DNA of 48,967 nt from NCBI GenBank assembly GCA_944390045.1, contig CALXOO010000012.1, positions 1-48,967 of the forward strand. The letters run 5' to 3'. Position 1 is the stretch's first letter. Every line of letters starts with the position of its first letter. A model generated the notes under the pieces. It saw only the letters and a list, made by a program, of their open reading frames with translations, was not told where the DNA came from and made no database searches. Made by a program: the position numbers and the translations under genes. Shown here in pieces: positions 41,271-48,967 of the stretch. Source of the DNA: an uncultured Spirochaetales bacterium. GTDB lineage: Bacteria > Spirochaetota > Spirochaetia > Sphaerochaetales > Sphaerochaetaceae.

Positions 41271-43901
41271 TCAGGACTGCTCGTCAAGACCCTCAAGATC
41301 ATCCAGCTTCCGCACAAGCTCCTGACAGGCATCCGTGAGATTCCTGTCTGCCTTCGTCCTGCCCCTGACCTGGTTTATGATGTTGGACAGCGAGAAATAG
41401 GCATTGTCGACGCTGGCCGGAAGGCTTGATGAGGTATACAGCTTGTATGACCTCTCTCCTGACTTGACAATTGAGACAAAGCCGAACTGTCCCTTTCCAA
41501 TGGCGGCAGGGCTGAACAGCGTGGAGAGTCTTGCCGCAAGCTCATTCTGTTGGCTGTCGATGTCATAGTACTCGTCCTTGAAGGTCTCCAGCTGCTGCTT
41601 TCCGGTGATGAGACTGGACTCCTGGATGAGCGTCTTCAGAGGAAGTGCCTGCGCGCTGTGTCCGATGCCTGAGGTGATGACCACGGAGAGCTTGGGAACC
41701 TTTCCGGCCTTGAAGGCCTCCTTTGCAAGTGCGGGAAGATCCTTGAGACGGAGTTTGTAGACGACGCCTCCGCCCTTCCTCTTCCTGAACGCAGTAAGCT
41801 TCACGCCATGGAGGATGACAAGGTCCTGTGACTGCTTTTCCTCCTTTCTTTCCTGCTGTCTCTTTTCCTCATGCTTTTTCTTCTTCCGCTCCTCCAGCTC
41901 GAGTCCCTTCTCGTAGCTGCCCCTGATGCTCTCATAGCCTGAGCTGTGGCTGTAGCGGAGCAGTGACTTCAGGTTGGGGTATATCTCATCCAGCCACTCA
42001 GCCTTCAGAGGCGACACCGAGCGGGCGAACATGCGTGATGTCATCACGACCTCTCCCGCAAGGATATACTGGGGCTTGTTCCGGAACCAGCTGCATGAGG
42101 GGTGGATATAGATTCCGTCTGTCGTCAGTGAGCGGTATGATGAGTAGTCGTCCTGTACGCATACGAACTGCAGGAGCCCGGACCCGAGACATATGAAGTA
42201 GTGCGCCATGCCTCCGCCGCCGGTTACCGGCACGCCGAAGGAGGATACGATTTCCTCGAGCTGTCCCTTGATGTGCACGATCTCATTCATTGTCTGGAGA
42301 TCGAGGAAGTAGTTCCTGCAGAAATTCTCGCAGGCCTTCTCGGCGGCCTTGGGCGTCTGCGCCCCGTCAATGAGCTTCTTGTAGGCGTCGTACAGCTTCA
42401 GGTAGCCGGCGAAGTCGCCGTAGACGGGATCCTGGAATCTCTCCTGCCGGCTGCGTGCCAGCACGGCCTTGTCCGGCGGAAAGAGGAAGGGACCCTTTGT
42501 CGAGAGGAACGAGAGGGCGACAAGCACTTCGCTGATCACATCCGGGTATTTCATGATCGCCTCTACAATGGCACGTGAAAGACGCGGGATAAGCGGGAAG
42601 CGCACCATCATCTGGCCGGTTGGCGTGAGCTGGTGGGACTCATCGATCGCCCCCATGAGCTTGAGGGTGTACTCCGCCGAGGCCAGGGCGCTTTTCTTCG
42701 GGGCAGTGATGAAGGGGAAGTTCTCGTAATCGAAGATTCCCAGGTCGCTCATGCGCAGTGCGACTTCAGCCAGATCGCTGCGTGTGATTTCCTCACGGCT
42801 GAAGTCCTCCCTGCTCTTGAAGCTTTCCTTCGTGTACAGCCTGTAGCAGATGCCCGGAGCCGTCCTTCCGGCCCGTCCCTTGCGCTGCTCTGCGCTGGCC
42901 TTGCTGATCGGCTGGGCGACGAGGGCGCTGGTGAACGTGCGCTGGTCATAGTGATTGACCTTCGCCACTCCGCTGTCTATCACGACTCTGATGCCGTCTA
43001 TTGTTATGCTGGTCTCCGCTATGTTGGTCGCGATGACGACCTTGATCTTTCCTTCAGCAGTCGGGGTGAAGACTCTTTCCTGTTCCTCCTTCCCCAGTCT
43101 TCCGTACAGCGGGTATATCTGCAGAGTTTCCCTGAACGGGCTGTGGCGGAGCATGTCCTCGCAGCTTATGATCTCAAACTCGCCCGGAAGAAATACCAGG
43201 ATGTCACCGGACAGGCCGTCCCGGACCCTGTCTTCGATCAGCCGGTATATCCTGTCAAGTCTCCTGTCAGTCTCGCTCTGGCCTCTCTCGAAGCGGGAAC
43301 GGGAATCTGGTTCGTCGAGCGGCGTGTAGAAAACGTCGACAGGGTAGACCTTTGTCGGAATACTGATGATCCTGGCTCCGTTGAAGAAGGCACTGAACTT
43401 TTCAGTGTTGATCGTGGCGCTGCTGATGATGACCTTCAGATCCTTCCTGACTTCCAGCACCTGCTTCAGCAGACCGAGGATGAAATCTATGTTCAGGCTC
43501 CTCTCATGTGCCTCATCGACCATCATCACACTGTAGCGCGAGAGGTAGCGGTCCCCCTTCAGCTCCTGAAGGAGGATTCCGTCTGTCATCACCTTGATCC
43601 TGGTGCTTTCATCACTTGTGTCTGAAAAGCGCATTGTATAGGCGCAGTAGTTGTCATCTATTCCGAGCTGGCGTTTGATGAAGTCGCAGATTGAGAGTGC
43701 CGCGATGCGCCTGGGCTGGGTTACGCCTATTATTCCGCTCTGGTCGTAGCCCGCCTCCTTGAGTATAAGCGGAAGCTGGGTTGTCTTCCCGCTTCCGGTC
43801 GGGCTCTCTACGATGATGACCTGATTCTCCTTGAGCGACTGGAGTATCAGGTCCCTGTGCCTATAGACCGGCAGGTCCAGGAATTCTTTCTTTGATTGCA
43901 C
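41271..43901 (-). CDS. DEAH-box ATP-dependent RNA helicase (HrpA-like)
   Basis: The 876-aa protein has motif I GSGKTTQLP, DEAH, SAT, and motif VI QRKGRAGRTAPG, followed by the ratchet/HA2 region and an OB fold (YIHPSCSWFRNKPQYILAGE). It is shorter than E. coli HrpA (1300 residues) and ends with a Lys/Glu-rich coil (about 675-700) and a unique C-terminal domain. The family remodels RNA or mRNA-ribosome complexes. It starts at GTG (43901), with GAGGTGA 4-5 nt upstream, inside the last 41 bp of hisS. Confidence 0.85.
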   Translation of the reverse strand: MQSKKEFLDLPVYRHRDLILQSLKENQVIIVESPTGSGKTTQLPLILKEAGYDQSGIIGVTQPRRIAALSICDFIKRQLGIDDNYCAYTMRFSDTSDESTRIKVMTDGILLQELKGDRYLSRYSVMMVDEAHERSLNIDFILGLLKQVLEVRKDLKVIISSATINTEKFSAFFNGARIISIPTKVYPVDVFYTPLDEPDSRSRFERGQSETDRRLDRIYRLIEDRVRDGLSGDILVFLPGEFEIISCEDMLRHSPFRETLQIYPLYGRLGKEEQERVFTPTAEGKIKVVIATNIAETSITIDGIRVVIDSGVAKVNHYDQRTFTSALVAQPISKASAEQRKGRAGRTAPGICYRLYTKESFKSREDFSREEITRSDLAEVALRMSDLGIFDYENFPFITAPKKSALASAEYTLKLMGAIDESHQLTPTGQMMVRFPLIPRLSRAIVEAIMKYPDVISEVLVALSFLSTKGPFLFPPDKAVLARSRQERFQDPVYGDFAGYLKLYDAYKKLIDGAQTPKAAEKACENFCRNYFLDLQTMNEIVHIKGQLEEIVSSFGVPVTGGGGMAHYFICLGSGLLQFVCVQDDYSSYRSLTTDGIYIHPSCSWFRNKPQYILAGEVVMTSRMFARSVSPLKAEWLDEIYPNLKSLLRYSHSSGYESIRGSYEKGLELEERKKKKHEEKRQQERKEEKQSQDLVILHGVKLTAFRKRKGGGVVYKLRLKDLPALAKEAFKAGKVPKLSVVITSGIGHSAQALPLKTLIQESSLITGKQQLETFKDEYYDIDSQQNELAARLSTLFSPAAIGKGQFGFVSIVKSGERSYKLYTSSSLPASVDNAYFSLSNIINQVRGRTKADRNLTDACQELVRKLDDLEGLDEQS

Positions 43902-45186
43902 TGATCACCTCGTTGTCAGCAAGTTGTACCGACTCCTTCGTGCCGGTGAGTTTGAGCGAGCGCTCTCCCTTCCAGTTGTAGATGAGGATCATTGGAATGT
44001 GGTTCCGGTCGCTGTATTCATACACGGCCTTCATCTTCTTCACGGTGAAAGGATAGACGTCACAGGAGATCCCGTTTCTCCTCAGCTCGTCCGCAATCCG
44101 GACATCACTGGCATAGCTGGCATCCTTGTCTTCACTCACGATCAGCACCTGGGCGGACGAGCGGTCAGCGAGAATCGGGCTTCCCAGCTCCTCAAGCGCT
44201 GCAAGCAGCCGGTCCAGTCCGATGGAAGATCCGACACCGGGAAGTTCCTCTTTCGTATAGAGGCTTGCCAGATTGTTGTAGCGTCCTCCGGAACATACGC
44301 TCCCGATTGAGGGAAGACCGGTGAGGAAGGTCTCATAGACCAGTCCTGTGTAGTAGTCGAGACCGCGGGTGATGGAAGGATCCAGGACGAAACTCTCCGC
44401 AATGCCCTCTGCCTCAAGCAGCGCGTGGATCTGACTCATGCGCAGTGCCGCATCAGTCTGCATGCCGACGAGTGAGACAAGGCGTGAGAGAGTGTCAGCG
44501 AATGACTCGCCCTCAACCGGTGTGATGAAGGAAAGTATCATTTCCGCCTTTTCCCGGCTTCCGGTCTCGGAGGCCAGGATCTCCAGCACCTCATCGCGGC
44601 CGATCTTTCTCAGCTTGTCGACTGCACGGAGGATCTCAACCGACTTGCTGCGTACGTCCAGTCTGTCGAGGAAATCATTGAAAAGGCCTCTGTGCGATAT
44701 GTGGAAGCGGTAAGCGCTCCTGTCTGAGCTGAAGATTGTCTCAAAGCAGAATGCCATGGTCGAGAGGATTTCGGCATCCGAGTAGGCATTGTCGACGCCG
44801 ACAATGTCGAAATCGCACTGGTAGAACTCCCTGTAGCGTCCTTTCTGCGGATTCTCACCCCTCCATACCTTGCTGATGTGATAGCGCTTGAATGGGCGTG
44901 ACAGCTCAGCCGGGTGTGCGGCCACGAAGCGTGCGAAAGGTACTGTGAGGTCAAAACGGAGGGCGACTTCCCGTCCCCCGTTGTCCTGAAAGCGGAAGAT
45001 CTGCTTGTCTGTCTCTCCTCCGCCTTTTCCCAGCAGTACATTCGTGTACTCAAGGGCCGGGGTGTCGATCGGTGAGAATCCATACAGTGAGAAGATCCTC
45101 TCCAGCCTGGCCATCAGCCTCTTTTTCGGTATTTCCTGCTCTGGAAGGGAATCGCGGAAGCCCTTCAGGACAATGGGTTCTATCAT
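43861..45186 (-). CDS. hisS: Histidyl-tRNA synthetase
   Basis: This class II enzyme charges tRNA-His. The 441-aa protein has motif 1 (LRFDLTVPFARFVA), motif 2 (FKRYHISKVWRGENPQKGRYREFYQCDFD), the histidine signature RGLDYYTGLVYE and motif 3 (GVGSSIGLDRL), then an anticodon-binding domain. AAGGAG precedes the ATG. It overlaps the helicase gene by 41 bp and is divergent from valS. Confidence 0.95.
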   Translation of the reverse strand: MIEPIVLKGFRDSLPEQEIPKKRLMARLERIFSLYGFSPIDTPALEYTNVLLGKGGGETDKQIFRFQDNGGREVALRFDLTVPFARFVAAHPAELSRPFKRYHISKVWRGENPQKGRYREFYQCDFDIVGVDNAYSDAEILSTMAFCFETIFSSDRSAYRFHISHRGLFNDFLDRLDVRSKSVEILRAVDKLRKIGRDEVLEILASETGSREKAEMILSFITPVEGESFADTLSRLVSLVGMQTDAALRMSQIHALLEAEGIAESFVLDPSITRGLDYYTGLVYETFLTGLPSIGSVCSGGRYNNLASLYTKEELPGVGSSIGLDRLLAALEELGSPILADRSSAQVLIVSEDKDASYASDVRIADELRRNGISCDVYPFTVKKMKAVYEYSDRNHIPMILIYNWKGERSLKLTGTKESVQLADNEVISAIKERIPGPAGL

Positions 45187-45217
45187 TTATGCCGCTCCTT
45201 GTGTGAACTTGCTTCTG

Positions 45218-45247
45218 TTGTATTCTTCAATTTCTTTATGATATATT
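45218..45247 (+). promoter_or_regulatory. Promoter of valS
   Basis: TTGTAT (45218-45223), an 18-bp spacer and TATATT (45242-45247) precede the ATG at 45274, with AAGGAGA at 45261. The 87-bp region between hisS and valS has no T-box structure that I can see. Confidence 0.5.
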
Positions 45248-45273
45248 CAAGGCGGTTTTCAAGGAGATTTTTT

Positions 45274-47928
45274 ATGAAGGCTGTTGAACTTGCAAAGGCC
45301 TACAACCCGAAGGACTTTGAGGAAAGGATCTACCAGCAGTGGATGGATGACAAGGCCTTTGCCCCCAGTGAGGACGGCAGGGATCATTTCACTATTGTCA
45401 TGCCGCCGCCGAATGTCACGGGCATACTCCATATGGGGCATGCGCTGAACAACACGCTTCAGGACATAATCATCCGCTATAAGAGGATGACAGGATACAG
45501 GACACTCTGGGTGCCCGGAACCGATCATGCCGGCATCGCGACGCAGAACGTCGTCGAGCGGCAGCTTGCCAAGGAAGGCCTCAGGCGGCAGGATCTCGGA
45601 CGCGAGAAGTTCATCGAGCGCACCTGGACTGTCAAGCACAAGCATCATGCGATCATCTCAAGTCAGCTGAAGAAGATGGGCTGCTCCTGTGACTGGGACC
45701 ATGAGAGGTTCACGATGGATGAGGGGCTGTCCAGGGCTGTCCGTGAGGCTTTTGTCACGCTTTATGAGCGCGGGCTGATATACAAGGGCAAGTATCTGGT
45801 CAATTACTGTCCCAAATGCGGCACCGCACTGGCTGATGATGAGGTCGAATATGAGAACATGCCCGGCAAGCTCTACGACGTGCGTTATCCGTACGCAGAC
45901 GGATCCGGCTACATAACCGTAGCGACCACGAGGCCCGAGACGATGTTCGGTGATGTCGCGGTTGCGGTCCATCCTGATGACGAACGCTACAAGGACATAG
46001 TCGGAAAGGAGCTCTTGCTCCCCCTGACTGACAGAAAGATCAGAATCATAGCTGACAGCTTCGTCGAGAAGGACTTCGGAACCGGCATGGTGAAGATAAC
46101 ACCGGCTCATGATCCGAATGACTGGGAGTGCGGCAGGAGGAATAATCTTGAGGCCATCAATCTGCTGAATCCTGACGGAACGCTGAATGAGAACGTGCCT
46201 GAGAAGTACCGCGGTCTTGATCCAGTCAGCGCGCGCAGGCTTGTCGTCGAGGACCTGAGGGAAGGCGGCTACCTCGTCAGGGAGACTGACCACGCCCATG
46301 ATGTCGGACACTGCTACCGCTGTCACACTGTTGTCGAGCCCTATCTCTCAGACCAGTGGTTCGTGTCCATGAAGGGAATGGCAGAGAAAGCTCTCAAGGC
46401 CCTGTCAGACGGTGATATTGTCTTCTATCCGAAGCGCTGGGAGAACACATATATCCACTGGATGGAGAGTATCCGTGACTGGTGCATTTCCCGTCAGCTG
46501 TGGTGGGGTCACCGCATCCCGGTCTGGTATTGCCGTGACTGCGGGGAGATGATTGTATCCAGAGAGGATGTCACCGAGTGTCCCAAGTGCCATTCTCATA
46601 ATCTGGAGCAGGATCCTGACGTGCTTGATACCTGGTTCAGTTCATGGCTGTGGCCCTTCAGCACGCTAGGCTGGCCCGACAGGACAAAGGATCTGGATAC
46701 TTTCTTCCCGACAAACACGCTTGTGTCCGCCTATGACATCATCTTCTTCTGGATCAGCAGGATGATAATGGCCAGTGAGGAGTTCATGGTCAATGCTCCG
46801 TTCCGTGACATTGTCATCACGGGCCTTGTGCGCGACAAGCAGGGACGCAAGATGTCCAAGAGCCTTGGAAACGGAATTGACCCGCTGGAGGTGATAGATG
46901 TCTACGGCGCGGATGCGATGAAGTTCACGCTCTGCTATCTGGCCGCACAGGGGCAGGATGTCCAGATTGATATGGACTCTTTCAAGATGGGCAGCCGGTT
47001 TGCCAACAAGATCTGGAATGCCACACGCTTCCTCCTGATGAATGCGGAAGGACGCAGTCTCGTACCTGTGACACCTGACAGACTTGATGTGATGGACAAG
47101 TGGATATACACCAGACTCAACAGGACTGTCGAGGCGATATCCAGGGCAATGGACGGCTACCGGTTCAATGATGCGGCACAGGCCGTTTACTCGTACTTCT
47201 GGAATGACTTCTGTGACTGGTATGTGGAAGCGGCAAAGAGAAGGCTGTTCAGCGGAAGTGATGCCGCCAAGGATCTTTCCTTCTCGATCATGATTGACCT
47301 TCTCTCGAAGGGAATGAGACTTCTGCATCCGTTCCTGAGCTTTGTGACAGAGGAGATCTGGCAGAAGCTGCCAGGTTCGTCCGGGCTCCTGATCAGCCAG
47401 TCCTACCCAACAGTTGATCTGGCCTTTGACTTCCCCTCAGAAGCGGAGCTTGTGTCTCATCTCCAGGAAGCCGTCAGGATCGTACGCGCAGCCAGGAGCC
47501 AGCTTGGGATCGCTCCTGAGAAGAAGTTCTCAGTCGTCATCAGACCCTCTTCGGGCTTTGGTGCGGCAGCACTCTTTGAGGACCAGAAGGATCTTATGGC
47601 AGCCTTCATGGGGGCAAGCGAGCTTGTCGTTGACACCTCAGCCAGTGTGGATACATCACAGGCTTTCCCCAGCAACGCGCTTGGTTATGAGGTTTTCTCC
47701 TTCGTGAAGGAGGCTATCGATGTTCCTGCAGAGATCACAAAGCTCCGCGCTGAGATAGCAAAGGCCGAGAAGAGCCTTGAGGGTACAATGAAGAAGCTCT
47801 CCAATCCGCAGTTTGTACAGAACGCGAAAAAGGAGGCCGTTGCGAAGGAAGAGTCAAAGAAGGCTGAATTCGAGGAAGTCATCTCAAAGTGCAGGGAGCA
47901 TATTTCACTGCTTGAGAAACTCGCCTGA
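45274..47928 (+). CDS. valS: Valyl-tRNA synthetase
   Basis: This class I enzyme charges and proofreads tRNA-Val. The 884-aa protein has the HIGH-type motif in NVTGILHMGHALNN, the editing domain (ATTRPETMFGDVAVAVHP), zinc cysteines (CPKCGTALAD, CRDCGEM), KMSKS in GRKMSKSLGN and a C-terminal coiled coil (AEITKLRAEIAKAEKSLEG). Length is normal. The start is set by AAGGAGA; the upstream open frame has no homology. A strong terminator follows. Confidence 0.95.
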   Translation: MKAVELAKAYNPKDFEERIYQQWMDDKAFAPSEDGRDHFTIVMPPPNVTGILHMGHALNNTLQDIIIRYKRMTGYRTLWVPGTDHAGIATQNVVERQLAKEGLRRQDLGREKFIERTWTVKHKHHAIISSQLKKMGCSCDWDHERFTMDEGLSRAVREAFVTLYERGLIYKGKYLVNYCPKCGTALADDEVEYENMPGKLYDVRYPYADGSGYITVATTRPETMFGDVAVAVHPDDERYKDIVGKELLLPLTDRKIRIIADSFVEKDFGTGMVKITPAHDPNDWECGRRNNLEAINLLNPDGTLNENVPEKYRGLDPVSARRLVVEDLREGGYLVRETDHAHDVGHCYRCHTVVEPYLSDQWFVSMKGMAEKALKALSDGDIVFYPKRWENTYIHWMESIRDWCISRQLWWGHRIPVWYCRDCGEMIVSREDVTECPKCHSHNLEQDPDVLDTWFSSWLWPFSTLGWPDRTKDLDTFFPTNTLVSAYDIIFFWISRMIMASEEFMVNAPFRDIVITGLVRDKQGRKMSKSLGNGIDPLEVIDVYGADAMKFTLCYLAAQGQDVQIDMDSFKMGSRFANKIWNATRFLLMNAEGRSLVPVTPDRLDVMDKWIYTRLNRTVEAISRAMDGYRFNDAAQAVYSYFWNDFCDWYVEAAKRRLFSGSDAAKDLSFSIMIDLLSKGMRLLHPFLSFVTEEIWQKLPGSSGLLISQSYPTVDLAFDFPSEAELVSHLQEAVRIVRAARSQLGIAPEKKFSVVIRPSSGFGAAALFEDQKDLMAAFMGASELVVDTSASVDTSQAFPSNALGYEVFSFVKEAIDVPAEITKLRAEIAKAEKSLEGTMKKLSNPQFVQNAKKEAVAKEESKKAEFEEVISKCREHISLLEKLA

Positions 47929-47947
47929 AGTTTAGTCTGGGCAAGAA

Positions 47948-47989
47948 TACCCGGCTGTCCGCAATATGACAGCCGGGTACTCTTTTTTT
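47948..47989 (+). terminator. Strong rho-independent terminator of valS
   Basis: TACCCGGCTGTC (47948-47959) and GACAGCCGGGTA (47968-47979) form a perfect 12-bp stem with an 8-base loop, followed by CTCTTTTTTT. Confidence 0.9.
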
Positions 47990-48038
47990 CACAGCAATGC
48001 AGCAGCAGACCTGCTAAGGGCCGCAGACTTCATCCCTG

Positions 48039-48312
48039 TCAGATGGAAATCCCCGCGTTTCTGGCAATGGAGGCCACCTTGTCAGTACCTACCCCTGTGC
48101 AAAGGCTGATCTCAGCGCTGGAATAGCCACGTCTGAGCATATTGGTGGCAATCAGCTCTGTCTGCTCGTCTTTTCCTTCAGCACGCCAGGTCTATCTGCC
48201 TCTGGCAACGCACAGTTCCTCAAACTCCTTGAATACTTTTCCCCCCATCCTGGCTTACCTCTCAGGTGTCTCCATTATCTTGCGACATGTCTTCCAGAAC
48301 CCGTCCATATGG
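48039..48312 (-). pseudogene. Decayed tail copy A of the Rpn-like protein
   Basis: Read on the minus strand, this unit encodes HMDGFWKTCRKIMETPER, a TAA, then the conserved MGGKVFKEFEELCVARGR, an in-frame TAG, and the same C-terminus as the intact copy (SSAEISLCTGVGTDKVA, ending ISI). Two in-frame stops mean it is a remnant. Compared with the intact copy it lacks the Glu/Gly repeat segment. Confidence 0.7.
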
Positions 48313-48329
48313 ACTATGGCGGTTACATG

Positions 48330-48402
48330 TCAGATGGAAATCCCCGCATTCCTGGCGATGAAGGCCACCTTGTCAGTACCGACCCCTGTGCACAGACCTG
48401 TC
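48330..48402 (-). pseudogene. Tail fragment inside unit B (type 1 end)
   Basis: About 24 codons encode CTGVGTDKVAFIARNAGISI, identical in type to the end of units A and C, but cut off at 48402 where the type 2 tail begins. Confidence 0.6.
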
Positions 48403-48690
48403 TCAGCTGGGGCCGCCTGCTGCCCTGAGCTTCTGCTCAATCGCGGTTATCGTGGCATCAGAGGTGCCGCAGTATCTGGCAATTGTCTCATGAGGAAGAC
48501 CATCCCTGAGCATATTGGTGACAATCTGCTCTGTCTTCTGGTCTTTTCCTTCAGCACGCCAGGCCTCTCTGCCTCTGGCCATGCACAGTTCCTCAAACTC
48601 CTTGAATACGCTTCCCATCCTGGCTTACCTCTCAGGTGTCTCCGTTTTTGGCTCTTGCGACATGTCTTCCAGAACTAGTCCAAGACTATG
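48403..48690 (-). pseudogene. Decayed tail copy B with an alternative C-terminus (type 2 end)
   Basis: The unit encodes MGSVFKEFEELCMARGREAW and IVTNMLRDGLPHETIARYC as in its neighbours, then diverges to TSDATITAIEQKLRAAGGPS, with the stop created at the junction with the type 1 fragment. Upstream, the METPER region is frameshifted and carries the same TAA as unit A. An ATG at 48618 could still give a 71-residue peptide, but there is no clear ribosome binding site. Confidence 0.6.
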
Positions 48691-48701
48691 GCGGTTGCAT
48701 G

Positions 48702-48967
48702 TCAGATGGAAATCCCCGCGTTCCTGGCGATGAAGGCCACCTTGTCGGTGCCGATTCCTGTGCAAAGGCTTATCTCTGCGCTGGAATAGCCACTCCTGAG
48801 CATGTTGGTGACAATCAGCTCTGTCTGCTCGTCTTTTCCTTCAGCACGCCCCTCTGTCCGTCCTTCAGCAAAACCTTCAGCAAGTCCGCTCTCTCTGCCT
48901 CTGGCCACGCACAGCTCCTCAAACTCCTTGAATACTTTTCCCATCTTGACCTCCCCCTCGGGTGTCT
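48702..48967 (-). CDS. C-terminal part of an Rpn/PD-(D/E)XK nuclease-transposase-like protein (runs off the right edge)
   Basis: The frame is open from the window edge (TPEGEVKMGKVFKEFEELC) through an Ala-Glu-Gly repeat (about five copies of the pattern AEG/TEG) to a helix-turn-helix-like end (SSAEISLCTGIGTDKVAFIA, then ISI and TGA). This tail is typical of Rpn-family recombination-promoting nucleases, whose nuclease domain would lie to the right. The tail alone supports the assignment only moderately. An ATG at 48944 with GGGGGAGG upstream could also start a short 80-aa protein. Confidence 0.6.
   Translation of the reverse strand, partial: TPEGEVKMGKVFKEFEELCVARGRESGLAEGFAEGRTEGRAEGKDEQTELIVTNMLRSGYSSAEISLCTGIGTDKVAFIARNAGISI

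Larger units (their letters stand above)
48038..48967 (-). repeat. Tandem array of gene-tail repeats
   Basis: Three direct units each begin with GTCAGATGGAAATCCCCGC (48038, 48329, 48701) and each encodes, on the minus strand, the last 70-80 codons of one protein family. Spacing is 291 and 372 bp. The middle unit is longer because a second type of tail has been joined in. Most bases are shared between units, so they arose by duplication. Confidence 0.8.

Noticed and set aside
45187..45273. T-box or other riboswitch ahead of valS/hisS
   Set aside because: The gap is only 87 bp and lacks the conserved T-box sequence and terminator structure.
48142..48678. Plus-strand 178-codon open frame across the tail array
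   Set aside because: It is the shadow of the minus-strand repeated tails; the conserved protein pattern is on the minus strand.
48038..48967. CRISPR array
   Set aside because: The repeats are hundreds of bases long and encode related peptide tails; there are no short repeats with unique spacers.

Overview
The window reads as a chromosomal segment of a GC-rich, fermentative, Gram-negative (diderm) bacterium, most likely a Spirochaetota member of the Sphaerochaeta/Treponema kind. The reasons are a class I lysyl-tRNA synthetase, an outer-membrane barrel protein ending in Phe, RlpA, a binding protein whose signal peptide ends in a Gly-Gly-Ser-Gly-Glu stretch, and an electron-bifurcating-type [FeFe] hydrogenase operon next to Rex. 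The assignment is an inference from gene content; no rRNA or tRNA gene is present to confirm it.

Layout. 1-99: end of a small heat-shock protein, then a terminator. 214-2619 (-): a GH2 beta-mannosidase-like protein that has lost both catalytic glutamates. 2689-10021 (+): nadE, a PhnP-like metallo-hydrolase, polA, coaE and a membrane-anchored repeat protein, then a terminator. About 10101-11476: a tnpB-only IS200/IS605-type element whose right end touches the stop codon of a lysine-2,3-aminomutase-like radical SAM gene (-). 12610-17827: an envelope region with an MFS/GPH sugar transporter, an outer-membrane barrel, a CrtO-like acyltransferase, RlpA, a lipoprotein phosphoesterase and an exported protein. 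17939-23554 (+): lysK, a flavin reductase-like protein and a heterodimeric ABC exporter. 23845-27777: era (-), clpP, an EEP-family lipoprotein and ogg (+), and rex (-).

27948-32821 (+): a five-gene hydrogenase operon (NuoE-like, GHKL ATPase, 2Fe-2S protein, NuoF-like, HydA) divergent from rex. The Rex repressor next door suggests NADH/NAD+ control of H2 production. 32949-36330: a DUF1538 membrane protein overlapping a tandem PII-like protein, then a MATE exporter. 36457-39394: an orphan sugar-type binding protein and a serine hydrolase. 39439-41268: divergent aldo/keto reductase and LysR regulator. 41271-47928: a DEAH helicase and hisS (-), divergent from valS (+), then a strong terminator. 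48038-48967: a tandem array of decayed copies of the C-terminal tail of an Rpn-like protein whose intact gene runs off the right edge.

A theme across the left half is promoter placement. At least nine genes have a good -10 element (several with a -35 at 16-18 bp) only 6-10 nt before the start codon and no Shine-Dalgarno sequence, which predicts leaderless mRNAs. Operon-internal genes and several others (polA, the hydrogenase genes, valS, hisS) have normal ribosome binding sites. The observations I rate most worth a second look are this leaderless architecture, the DUF1538/tandem-PII pair, the tail array at the right edge, the catalytically empty GH2 protein and the TnpB element with its predicted guide RNA.
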